Shown: positions 47,640 through 57,749 of the stretch, piece after piece
How positions within the stretch are numbered: position 1 is the stretch's first letter
Layout: every line of letters starts with the position of its first letter
Notes under the pieces: model-generated
What the model was told of the DNA's origin: nothing
Seen by the model: only the letters and a program-made list of their open reading frames with translations
Database searches by the model: none
NCBI GenBank assembly: GCA_023653785.1
Contig: JAMKCH010002877.1
Coordinates: forward strand, 17,821 to 81,820
From: Ophioderma brevispina
Lineage: Eukaryota > Echinodermata > Ophiuroidea > Amphilepidida > Ophiodermatidae
Length of the DNA: 64,000 nucleotides
Direction of reading: 5' to 3'
Program-made: the position numbers and the translations under genes

Positions 47640-48245
47640 ATTGTCCAGCAGAGATGGGTACATGCGTTTTTCTCTGACTGCTTCACGGAATCCGCAAGGT
47701 CCTGTCTGTGCATTGTTTCTCAGCAGTGGAGCAGACCAAGAGATGTTCCATGTCTGTGTGCTGTTTCCACAACCAACAGGTAGGGTAGGTCCTGATCTGC
47801 TTCCACACTTCTGCCAAGGAGACCTTTAAGACGGCCAATTCTGGTTCTCAATCTGTGAGCCATAGCCCATTCGCCCATGAGGAGTCAGCTCCATGAGGGT
47901 GGGAAGATGCTCCAGTTCAATACAATAGATATTACTTGGTTTGGATGGCCAAATCTTTTTTCCACAAGTGACTCTCTTAAGCTACCTTAGAGGGACGTTT
48001 CGAAATTTCAAGAGGTTGGACTTTGCTAAGAAACTCTTTCTGGATTTAGATTTAAGGCGGGTTGGCAGCAAGCAGGTATCTGTCCGACATAGGCGTTGCT
48101 TCCATATTAGATGCTTGGCAGTACGCTCTTGCATGTCGGCTACACTACGACGGATGTCTGGGTGGAACAATCTGCTGGATGTATACGTTCCGATTGGTTG
48201 TTGGACGAAGACACCAGTGATAAGCCGGCAGGAAGGCATTTAACG
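47640..48245 (-). pseudogene. C-terminal region of the minus-strand LINE
   Basis: The minus-strand frame at 47982-48239 contains CRLITGVFV, HPDIRRSVADM, ERTAKHLIW and RLKSKSRKSFL, matching the conserved region after the reverse transcriptase in Jockey-like LINEs. Further on, at about 47690-47785, GCGNST and, in the next frame, TDMEHLLVCS form the Cys/His-containing patch found near the C-terminus of these proteins. A frameshift separates the two halves. Confidence 0.75.
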
Positions 48246-48539
48246 CTGAGTCAGCTTCGGCACGGGTTGATCTTCCCAATACAGGGCAAGCTATACGTGG
48301 CACTTGAGTAGTACAGGCATAGTGCCGCGGTGACGTTCGATCTTAGGGTATGTGGGCGAGATCTCATCTTGTGCAGTGAGTTTGTTCAAGATGTTATTGC
48401 GTGAACATACTTATCGTCCTCTTCTCGATTGTGGGTGCTTATAAGAGAGGGTGCGCCGGGGGGGTCAAGGTAACTACAAGGTAGTCAGGGTTATCAAAGT
48501 TGCTCCAGGAGGACTTCAGGGGTTGTTCCAGGCCAGGTG

Positions 48540-49260
48540 GTAACTACGTCTGGCTTCACGGCTTGCCGTAGCTAGATGGAAAGGCAGGCATAGCCACATG
48601 TGGTCTTGATGGATTTACTCCGCCCTGGTGGTTTCCTCATAGTAGGATGAGATCATTCATAGCTCAGGAGAGCCTCTTCTCAAAAACTGTGAAGCTGTGC
48701 ATCTTGTGTGCATTAATTACAAGATCGTCTGCATAAATAAAAACGACAGGTTCCTGCTCGTTGGTGTATAGATATTGAACAGGGATGGCCAAGCCAAGAT
48801 CTTGTGGTAGTCCATTCTTGAGCCTACGCCATCGGCTCTCTTATTCCGCTTCCTATGAGCTGACAAAGAACATCCTGTTTGCCAGCAATCCTTTGATAAG
48901 CTCGGTCAAGCGGAGGTCTTGGTGATTTCCAGAATCTTATGGAGTAGGCATCTGTGATTCACAGTGTCCGTAGGCTGGCGGATAGGCCGACGACCAACTC
49001 CGTTTACCCCCACCTTTCTCGAAACCATCCTCAGTGTGTTGAGTTAGGCTTGAGTAGCCTACTTGGCTTGTTGTTTATTTGGCCTGGCCGGAACCTGCTT
49101 GATCTGGATGAGATGTTCGTCCTATTACAGGTGCGATAACGGTTGAGCAGGAGACGTTCAAAGAGCTTTTTTTGTAGGTAAATGGCTTGAGGATGATATT
49201 GGTCTTTAGCTCTTGGGATTGGATGGTTCTTTCGCAAGCTTTAGGATGACATAACATGTG
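48540..49260 (-). pseudogene. Reverse transcriptase of the minus-strand LINE
   Basis: Motifs appear in the expected order on the minus strand. KKLFERLLLNR lies at about 49141-49178 (finger region), followed by FRPGQ. DTVNHRCLLHKIL (motif A) lies around 48930-48968. KNGLPQ (motif B) is followed by a short variable stretch. YADDLVINAH has its catalytic YADD at 48724-48735. At least three frame changes are needed to read it through. This domain would synthesise cDNA from the element's RNA at a nicked target. The catalytic aspartates of YADD are kept although the gene is broken. Confidence 0.82.
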
Positions 49261-49736
49261 CTTTCCTCCAGATCTTTGGGACCTTGGGAATAAGCAGCAT
49301 TGTATAGCTCAAGAAGCCATTCTTTGCTACTGGGCCTATTTTTCAGGCTTGCTCGTTTTGAGATGTGTCAGGATCCTGTTTTACTGGTTGAAGTTTGAGG
49401 CAATAACCGGATTCCAATTCGTCCATGTCAACTGAAGGGGTGAACGAAACCAGGGTCGCCACTAACCTCTTACGGTCTAGTTGAACTTCGTGGCTTCTTG
49501 CTGCACGTGCGTTAAAAGCAGTCGGTGGGCAACTTGTTGGGTGTAACAGCTGCTGTGTAGGTTCTGTTGGATCCCCCTCGAGCAAGCTGGATGGAGAACA
49601 TGCTTTCTTCCTTTCTTGGGGGCTGTTAGGGTCTATCGGTGGTTCCAATTAATTATGCCATGTTTTGATCTTTTCTTGGTAGACCTCTCCGAACTTCCTC
49701 ACCTTTAGCAGTGTTTTAGCTGAGGAAGGGTCCGCT

Positions 49737-50163
49737 TCAAACATGGTCAGCATGGTCAGATTGTAATATATATACTCTTGCACATTCATCATGTTCATTG
49801 GAAAGGCCCGCTACTGATATAATGCGTCCATACAGCCTCTGGAGGCTTCTGGGTATGACTCTCCGGGCAGCCTTGTTCACTAGTTGGGCAAATTTGCCAT
49901 AGTTATGGGATTTTGGAGCAACCCTCTTCACATTCTGATCCAGGTCATCAGTGATCCTTGCCAGTCTGCTTTTCTATAGTTAAAGCGACGCTTAAAAGGC
50001 ACTTTGTTTGCTCTTACTGCAGCGTTGACTTGGATACCGATTGGTCGATGTTGAGTTAGTGAAACAGGGTCCAGAACCGACAATCTTGCTACACAGGTTA
50101 GAGTAGTTTTTGCTAACAATAGCTATCGGTTGTAACTCTCTTCCAACGGGCGCTATGAAATGA
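49737..50163 (-). pseudogene. Endonuclease end and linker of the minus-strand LINE
   Basis: The segment 50163-50085 reads GRELQPIAIVSKNYSNLCSK, the end of an APE endonuclease (compare GYNPDIxFVSxNxSxLC). It is followed by LTQHRPIGIQVNAAV (the catalytic SDH replaced by TQH) and then KVPFKRRFNYRKADW, a conserved linker. HNYGKFAQLVNKAARRVIPR lies at 49737-49931. The break at 50163 matches the break at 53038. Confidence 0.8.
50155..50163. repeat. Target-site duplication, left copy (ATGAAATGA)
   Basis: Identical to 53038-53046. Removing 50164-53046 restores a continuous endonuclease reading across the junction (LLHDPKLPPSF then H and the GRELQPIAIVS segment), the strongest proof of where the second LINE inserted. 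Confidence 0.85.
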
Positions 50164-50165
50164 AA

Positions 50166-50860
50166 GAAGAACTCGTACATGAAGCACAACTGTATGACAT
50201 CGATGTCATCTGCATGTATACAAGAACACCGCATTGTACACAGTGAACCTCCACTACAGGAGAATATCCATGGCTATGCACTTATTACAGCCTATGCCTG
50301 GAAGAACAAGAGAAATGCAGCTACAGGAGGTGTGGGGTTTCTTTTATCACCAAAGGCTCTCAAGTCACGTGCCAACCTTGGTCAACCTTAATGAGCGCAT
50401 CTTGAAGCTTACACTGACGGGTAATCCAGAAACAACAGTCATTTGCTGTTACAACCCCCACAACGACTATCCAGAAGAAACTGTCTCTCACTTTTACCAT
50501 GAACGTTCCACTGCCACCTGTACAGTTCCAGCCCATAATCTTCCTGTACATCCATGGAGATTACAATGCTAAGCTTGGGGCGATGACGCTCTGTTCACTT
50601 CACACTTCCACAACGAGTCCAACAGAACATGGAATGTACCATGAAGGACTTTCATGGAACAATTAACCTTGTTGCCACTAACACAAGATACCAAAATCAA
50701 GCAGTAGACTGGGACACAACCGCCGCCCAAATGGAGAACTTGTCCAACTGGACTATATCGGGTCAGAAAGAAGTGGAGTAACAACATTAAGAAAACCAAG
50801 TGCCTATACAACCTTTTTGAAGCTGGTTAAGTCTGATCACAGAATTGTCTCTTGCAGGAG
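50166..50860 (+). pseudogene. APE-type endonuclease of the plus-strand LINE
   Basis: Reading across frames: EELVHEAQLYDIDVIC and then IQEHRIVHSEPP (Glu of the metal-binding QEH motif). AATGGVGFLLSPKAL and NERILKLTLTGNPETTVICC follow. HGDYNAKLG is at about 50552-50578 (GDxN catalytic motif). NGELVQLDYIGSERSG and finally KSDHRIVSC at about 50830-50850 (SDH catalytic motif) complete the fold. All three catalytic motifs are recognisable although the frame breaks several times. The enzyme nicks target DNA to prime integration. Confidence 0.82.
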
Positions 50861-51469
50861 CCAGGTATTTATCGCCAAGTAAGCCCACCTTCCAGAGATC
50901 CCATGACACCATGAAAACATGGCTGGAGGACGATAGTGGGGGATCAGAGCTTTGTGAGCAGTATACTGTAGCAGGTTCAACACTCTTGTTGATGAGCTTG
51001 AGACAAGAACTCCAGCAGAGTATGATGTCTCACTTCAGCCAACAAAGAAATGGCATTGGAGATGCTAAAAAAAAAACAAAAACCCTAGAAAAGAAGAAGA
51101 CTGCTGCCTTTGCCTCAAACGACAAAGTCATCAAAGCCAGAGAACCTGAAGTCCCAGCCAAGAGCACCATCCTAATCCCACCGCAAAGCTCCAAGTAAAA
51201 CATGGAACCTTGAGTCTGCTAGGTGCACGTGATGATGCTTACACTGTGGGGCTTGGAGAGCATTTAAGTCCAAGGCTGAAGCACCTTGACACCCTACTCT
51301 TGAAAAACAGCAGCTTTGCCTGGGAGGCCCTGAGGAGGGAGCTTGACATGATAAGAAGGCTACCCCACCTATAAGGATCAAGTTGAAACAACTGAAGAGC
51401 GCCCTGACAACATGGTTTCATCCGCACTTTTAGTTTTCTACTCACTTGGCAAGCCAGTTTCAGCATCAA

Positions 51470-52840
51470 CACTAACATTTAACCTTTCTTCAATCACAAG
51501 ATAGCAGACCCCTTTCCCATTCCAACTGGAACTTTCACTATAGAGGAGCTTCAGATGTGTCTGAAGAAACTGAACACACCAAGACACCTGGTCCTGACAC
51601 ATTCCCTGCAATAATCTGGAAGAAAAATCCACTTTCCATGATCACTTGTTAGAATTTTGTAACAACACCTCCATGGGAAACAAACCAGCAGCTGCCAGCT
51701 GCCTTCTCAACCCTCATTCTCATTCTCTACCAAGAAAGGCGACCTCCAACAACCCCAAACACACAGAGGAATCACCGTCGCCACTGGCCTCTAAGATCTA
51801 AAACTCAATTCTGCTCAACAGATCACTCCTCACTTAGATCCCATTCTCAGACGGAGCAGAACGGTTTTCGCAAAGGCAGATCAACACTACCCCAGATATT
51901 TGCCCTCAGAAGTATCAAAGAAATTGAGAATTTCCATAAAATCCTCAATTGTGGGGTTTGTAGATTTTTTTCCAAGGCTTTTGACAGTGTAATCAGTGAT
52001 GTAATCCTCCATATTCTCGCACTACGGTGTCCCAGCTGAGACTGTCATAGAGCAATTGCCATCATGTATGATAACCCATATAGCTTTGTGCAGACCATGG
52101 ATGGGCCCACAAAGGAGTTCTAACAACTAATGGAATCCTCTCAGAGTTACTCCTTGCTCCCTATCTTCTTTGTATCGTTGTTGACAAAATCCCTCAGACA
52201 GAGTCTTGTACATCAAGAACGACAAAGGATTCACCATCAAAATCCAAGCTTTCTAGACGTCACCAAAGTCAGTGTCTCACAGCCCTGACTACGCAACGAT
52301 CTAGCTCTAACACTGATCCTGATAATGTTGCACAAGACTACTAAGAGCACTCGAATGCTGCAGACAAAATCGGCCTACATCTAAATGCCAAGAAGACGGA
52401 TATATGACCGTCAACGAGGAAGTTGATCATCAACCTATATATCTGCACTACAGATGTGCCAACCAAAGAGGTCAATGACTTCAATATTTAGGTCCATGTT
52501 GCCGACAGCAAGAAAGATTTCCTGTCAAGAAAAGGACACGTCCTGAATGCTTTGCAATAACTACGCACTTATGGCATCTGGTATCTCCAAGTCAACCAAG
52601 CTGAAATGCTTTAGAGCCAACTGTTTAGATACGTATCCTGTTATATGGATTCTGAGACCTGGGCCATGAAGAAAGACATACATGATAGACTGGGTGGCAC
52701 CTACACCACGCTTCTTATGCGAGTTCAAACATATCCTGTCTTGAGCACAAGAACAAAGCACAGATATATGGAGATATCCCTCCAATTTCATCTTCTGTTG
52801 CCCAACGCCGTGCACGATTTGCTGGTCACTGTCATCGTGC
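51470..52840 (+). pseudogene. Reverse transcriptase of the plus-strand LINE
   Basis: FFNHKIADPFPIPTGTFTIE and then ELQMCLKKL opens the domain (51475-51575). KKGDLQQPQTHRGITVATGL lies at about 51733-51793 (finger region). SKAFDSVISDVIL is at about 51970-52010 (motif A). MYDNPYSFVQTMDGPTKEF lies near 52062-52122, followed by an eroded T.NG.L (motif B). DYA then DLALT at 52287-52308 is the YADD region with one base gained or lost. The thumb-like part follows in several frames. Stops and indels are frequent, so it is inactive. Confidence 0.75.
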
Positions 52841-52869
52841 GATTGATCAAGTAGTCTCAGACGTCACAT

Positions 52870-53032
52870 GTTGGAAGTTACCGTGCCAAAAAAGGGGTCG
52901 TCGCCCCTTTAACTACATTGATGTGATTGCTCGAGACATCCAGCAGGATCCATCTGACATCCCAAACTTTATGACAAACAGGGACATTTGGCGCTACATG
53001 GTGAACAGCATCTCGGCTGCGGCCGTTAGATA
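52870..53032 (+). pseudogene. Intact C-terminus of the plus-strand LINE protein
   Basis: A clean frame of about 53 residues reads WKLPCQKRGRRPFNYIDVIA and continues through DIQQDPSDIPNFMTNRDIW to SAAAVR and a stop at the TAGA tail. The GRRP.NYIDVL.RD and RD.WR motifs are typical of the end of endonuclease-reverse transcriptase proteins of this type. It is the least damaged part of the element. Confidence 0.85.
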
Positions 53033-53037
53033 GATAG

Positions 53038-53046
53038 ATGAAATGA
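53038..53046. repeat. Target-site duplication, right copy (ATGAAATGA)
   Basis: Matches 50155-50163 exactly and immediately follows the TAGA tail of the inserted LINE. Confidence 0.85.
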
Positions 53047-53460
53047 TGGCGGCAGCTTAGGGTCGTGAAGGAGACGTAGATGTTGACTTGCCTATCCATT
53101 CTTCGACAGCTTGTCCGTCCTTGTTAGTTTCATTGTAGCCCCATTGGGTACTATGGCTGTTGAAATCGCCAATAAAGAAGTGAGGTTTGGTGGAATTCCC
53201 AATTAGGCTAAATTGAGGGTGCTTTAAGTCTACTGATGGAGGTTTGTAGACTGATGATGTAACCATGACAGAGCTGAGCTCAATGGTGAGGACTTCGTTG
53301 TTGTTGTCATTAGACATTGAGGTTGCTTCTACTGTGGTGCTTGTTTTCACATATATAGCACTTCCATATTGTCGATGTGGTCTCTCGATTCCTCTGTGGT
53401 TCCTGCAGATTTAGGGCATCGCACTGGAGATTGTTGGCTATTATAGTATGATGTATGGCA
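53038..53460 (-). pseudogene. Endonuclease 5' part of the split minus-strand LINE
   Basis: The minus-strand frame at 53057-53350 contains SSVMVTSSVYKPPSV, then FFIGDFNSHSTQWG (the GDFNxH catalytic motif, Asp codon at 53165-53167), then GQAVEEWI. Just downstream a frame change gives LLHDPKLPPSF, which joins the piece at 50163 across the inserted element. Upstream, RGIERPHRQYGSAIYVKTST extends it to about 53410. The start of the endonuclease is missing, so this LINE is itself 5'-truncated at about 53.4-53.46 kb. Confidence 0.82.
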
Positions 53461-53554
53461 ATCCTTAAAGGAGAAAGTCGCATCGCATTGCCGAACGGTG
53501 GGACTATTTTTGGAAAACGTCACACAAATTCATCATTCTGATTGGCCAACACCC

Positions 53555-53625
53555 GGGGCCAACACCGCAACGCGTTGTGAAATCTCGGCAACGCGTTGTG
53601 GAATGTCCACAACGCGCCTGTTGTG
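53555..53625. repeat. CAACGCGTTGTG short repeats
   Basis: GCAACGCGTTGTGAAAT, GCAACGCGTTGTGGAAT and CACAACGCGCC follow each other at about 20-base spacing. The core CAACGCGTTG is a palindrome and stands out as CpG-rich. Function unknown. Confidence 0.6.
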
Positions 53626-53669
53626 CGATTCACAAAATGATACTCTGCATGTGGGCCATAATTTCTTGG

Positions 53670-54460
53670 ACATAGATAAATTTAGTTATTACAGAGAAAA
53701 AAAACTATGTTTATCTAGATAAACTTAGTTATTACAGAGAACAAACTATGTTTATCTAGATAAACCATAGAGTTACATAAATTAGCTCTATGAGATAAAC
53801 TTAGTTTATCAAGAGAAAAACAAAGTTTTTCTAGATAACAGTTTTTCCTCTTGATAAACTCTGTGGATAAACTAAGTTTTTTCTAGATAAACACAGTTTC
53901 CCTATCTTGATAAAACCATGTTTTTTTCTAAATAAACACAGTTTTTCTATCGATAAACAGCTATAAACTATGTTTATATCTTGATAAACATGGGGTTTGT
54001 TTTCTAGATAGACGTAGTTTTTATGTCAAAATTATGTTTTCTTGACATTAGTTTTCCCTTGATAAAGACGGGTTTGCTCTTGATAAAACTATAGTGTTAT
54101 GATGAACACATTTTTCTCTTTATAAACTAAGTTTTTTAGATAACAAAGTTTATCGAGCGGAGAAAACATAGTTTAAAAAAAGGCCCAAAAATTTCTTATC
54201 GAGTTGGTAAAAGCGTGATTTTCTGCATCGGAAAAAACTGAGTCGATGTACAAGAACTAGTTTATTAGATAAAACTAAGTTTATCAAGGAGACATTGTTT
54301 TCAAAAAAAAGTCTGCTTATATTAATTGATAAACCGAAGTATCAAGAGAAAAACATAGTTTATCTGGTAGCTTTTAAAATAAAAAGTATGTTTTTTCTCA
54401 TGGTAACTTGTTTTTCAAGGAAAAACTATGTTTATCTAGATAAACAGTATTATTGGGGTT
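53670..54460. repeat. Palindromic AT-rich array built on TTTATCTAGATAAA
   Basis: The block starts with two 43-45 bp direct copies (from about 53674 and 53718) of AGATAAA.TTAGTTATTACA joined to an ACTATGTTTATCTAG half. It then decays into many variants of ATAAACTAAGTTTTTCTAGA in both orientations, ending with TGTTTATCTAGATAAACAG near 54430. Each junction of half-units forms the palindrome TTTATCTAGATAAA. No frame is conserved. Probably a satellite-like or fold-back-derived region. Confidence 0.75.
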
Positions 54461-56957
54461 GTGGTTCAAATCAGCTTGGCCATATGCATGCGCCGCGCCG
54501 TGCAGAAACTGTGGTGAGTCCTTCGAAAGAGGAATTGCGATCAGTTATCAATCAACGTAAAATTGTCAGGCTCCCACGGCTTCTTAAAATTTGTAGCGGC
54601 AGAGTGCCAGAGAACTGAGGGAAGGTGGTTGTGGTTTTTGTGAACAATATGAGTACATTTGGGAGGTCTCACAAAGAGTAACTCAGGTGGGCAATTGATA
54701 AATTTCAAGGACCTTTGGTGCTGAGAGCTAGGGCTTATTTTTTGTCACACTGTGCATGAGTAAGCAGGATTAGAAGTAACTTTAACTTTAAGTTCTAAAA
54801 AGCAGAAAATCAAAAGGATAATTTTGCCAACACCCCACGAAGTCGGCAGGGTTCATGGATTATTCTGTTATTTTACTTTTTAGCGGTTTTTGTTATTTCA
54901 TTTCATTCATCTTCATCTTGGGACCGCAGGGACGCAGGCGTCCATACCGTGTGGGAGGAGGCTTTAGATGGGTCGAATTTTAAATTTTAAAGATTTAAAC
55001 AGCTTATTCATGTATTCTATCTGCAGGAAAACAAAACCGTTCATTCCGGACTAACAGTTCTCCTTGTTGATAACAAGGCCATTTGATATGAAACAAGTAA
55101 TCGTTTTAAGATACGAGGTGTATGTGTGGGTAAGAGAGTCATGGTATCAAACTCCGAGCTCTCCTCTCTGCTCTCTCTCACTACCCGGACCCGGGGTGTC
55201 TTTAAAGCGTAAACGAAGTTTTCGTTAGGAAAGAGGGGTATACAAAATATAGATGAAACGTTAGGAGCATGACTAACTTAAACAAGCAGTGAGGGAACAA
55301 AGTAATTGCTGATCGTTCCAATGGTCATGTGAATGTGTTGGTTTCAAACGTATTGATATATTTATACAATAATGTTTTTATCTATTTATTCGTTATTTAT
55401 TTAGGCGATTCCGTCAGTACAAAGAGCATGGGTCTCACATCGTAAATTTCTCAGATTGAAATGGACGGACAAATTGATTTGATTAAAATTTTAATTAATC
55501 ATTTTAGATTGTGATATTTCAATGTATTTTGATTTAAACTTGGGTTTGTCCCTGATAGCAATTCGGCCAACTGAATTGGATTGATTTTTAATCTTGAGAA
55601 ATTTAGAGAGAAGGAAGCACTGAAAGCTACTGCAAAGCATGTTTTTCTACATTGAGGATATTACGATTGAAAAAAAAAGTGGGACTACATCAGAAGCAAA
55701 AGATAAGCTGGTAAAATGATCAAAAGTATTGTATATTGGACATGATACATTGAAAAAATTAACGTAAGAAAAGAGGGGAACAAGTTAATAAATTTGCAAG
55801 ACGCCTATGTTGGGAATATTATCTAGAATTTGCTGCTCTGTACCTAAAGCCTAGGTTCTTCTTCCAGCACAATACAGGAGCTGGAGGGAAACAAGCAGGT
55901 ATTTTGCAAGCCTGACATCTCGTTCCTTTAGAATAGCAATGCATTGACATGAAGTAATTATTGGTTTTTTCTTCTTGGTTTCGTTATAAGAACACAAAAT
56001 GATTGTTTTAATCAAAGTTTTAAAAGTTTTAAAAAAAATCCACATTTTGGGCTAACTAAAGGCGAAAAAAGATGTTGTAAGTGGACTTAAGTCACGACCG
56101 TTAGGCCTATCTATGATTGTGTGTCGCGTGTTCTGTGTGGGCGGTTCATTGAAGTGGATACAGACCATGTAAACATGCTGTCAGGACAAACAAGGATTAC
56201 GGCTGCATTATAATATCAAAGGGACGGTGAGTCAGGAATGAACGTTTGTGCAGAAATTAATGACAGCCACTTGTGAAACGTAAATATCTAACTAAGTAAG
56301 GGATTTAGCAGCGTAATGCAAATAGATTCGAGAAAAATGATGGAAAAATGCATTTTTTTAAACTATATAAATCAGAGATACGTGTGAAAAAACAATTCCA
56401 TTCCTCTGATCCTGCTGTAAGCAGAACAAACACCAAATGTGAAAAAAGAAGTATTTCAGGAAAATTGTTTTTTTTTTAAACTTAAACATATATAGACATA
56501 CAGCGACTGTGTCTCAAAACCTACACTAATCAGATGATTGTGGTTTACACCCGTACAGATAAGTACAAATAAACAAGATCAATAATGTGCTTGTTGTGTT
56601 GGAGATCAAATAGTATGGTTTCATGTGCAACAATATACGCTGAAGATCTGTAAACTGATAAAGGGCTTTTGATCTCAAGTCGGAATTTGATACGCACATA
56701 TCGAATTACAGAAGTCAGATACAAAATACTGCCTGATCTTTAATAACGGATTTCAAGCAAACCACTCTTTGTGGATGACCACTTGGGCCGTCGTGCCTTC
56801 AATTACGAAGACCAGGTTCAATCATTGTATAGGATAATCCGCTGGCGCAATGCAGTGGGCATTACGGGTTGAGAATATTTCAAAAACACCGTTGAGTGAA
56901 GATTTCTGGCCCCTCTATGACGATGCCTTTTAATTTAATAGCTGCCTTAGGTTGATT
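54461..56957. other. Long spacer, no gene seen
   Basis: No domain or repeat pair recognised on either strand. A small GC patch lies at 54920-54950 (GGACCGCAGGGACGCAGGCG). Frames are short and unremarkable. Confidence 0.4.
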
Positions 56958-57749
56958 ATGCACTTGTCAAGTCCCAGCCCATGGGTACCCGGGGATGGCG
57001 GAATTATTCCATCCTAGCCAGATTGGGATTTTGGTGCCGGGTGTACCGGGTTGTTACGAAGTTGTGTGCCGGATTTGTTAGAGGATTTCAACATATCAAT
57101 TAAAATAGCTGCGGACATTGGTGCGGGGTTTGTACACATATTGACCGGGTTGTTGTAAATTGACCGGGACAGTTGCCAAATCTCAATTTTCCCTCAATAC
57201 ACCAATGTTCAAAACTTGATCAGCAATTACGCCCTTTGTGTGGTTTACCGCCCCTACCCTCCAAAGTTCCTACTTAAATTAAATTTGGGTGAAAAGTTGC
57301 TGGGGAAAAGCAATTTTTTCAATAGCATTTTCTGATTATTTAAAAATGTTGTTGCTGCAGTTATACTCTGATTCCAGAGAATAGTTGTGAGGTTTTTGTT
57401 CAGATTTCTCGCCCGTCTGATTTTTTTTTCACAGCTGTTTTTTTTTTTTTCTTGGAACGATGATACCAGGATTTGCAGGCATTCTCTTCTTTGGGATATG
57501 ATTGCATTGATGTGCACTTGTAAGGCTGCGACGCAGGATGGTCAGGGCCGGGGAAATAAACCAGAGAAAAAAAGACCCGGGTGCATCGCAATTCACGGCA
57601 GGCTGGGGAGGATTGTGAGGGGGTTTGCACAAAACATGTGCCCGGCCCTGCCATCACTTGGACAGGAGTGTCATTTTTAAGCACATTTACGTGCAAATCC
57701 CAGCATCCCCAGGTACCCAGGGGCTGGGAAACTCAATTGAAAAGTGCAT
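56958..57749. mobile_element. DNA transposon-like element, about 790 bp, inverted ends
   Basis: The left end reads ATGCACTTGTCAAG, then CCCAGCCCATGGGTACCCGG and GGATG. The right end reverse complements to ATGCACTTTTCAATTGAG, then CCCAGCCCCTGGGTACCTGG and GGATG. The arms therefore pair over about 40-50 bases with a small length difference. The interior includes ACCGGGTTGT repeats and poly-T and poly-A patches but no recognisable transposase. Target duplication not resolved. Confidence 0.65.

Larger units (their letters stand above)
47590..50163 (-). mobile_element. Jockey-like LINE relic, 3' part (minus strand)
   Basis: Reading right to left, the order is: end of the endonuclease, linker, reverse transcriptase and C-terminal region, all on the minus strand and in several frames. 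The 5' part of the same element is at 53038-53460, because a second LINE inserted at 50164. The element is a non-LTR retrotransposon, which copies itself by target-primed reverse transcription. Frameshifts and stops make it inactive. The 3' end is set loosely where recognisable coding sequence fades, near 47.6 kb. The call Jockey-like rests on domain layout and remembered motifs. Confidence 0.82.
50164..53037 (+). mobile_element. 5'-truncated plus-strand LINE nested in another LINE
   Basis: This 2874-bp element lies between the two ATGAAATGA copies. It begins inside its endonuclease domain, lacking the first part of the ORF, and ends with GTTAGATAGATAG, a short TAGA repeat overlapping the stop codon. 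A 5' truncation, a simple-repeat 3' end and a target duplication are the signature of target-primed reverse transcription. The domain order is endonuclease, reverse transcriptase and a C-terminal block ending in a basic Gly/Arg/Pro motif. The nearest relatives I recall are RTE-type endonuclease-reverse transcriptases. The clade is not certain. Confidence 0.85.

Noticed and set aside
47590..53460. One composite element or a head-to-head LINE pair
   Set aside because: The target duplication and the rejoined endonuclease show a clean insertion of one element into the other.
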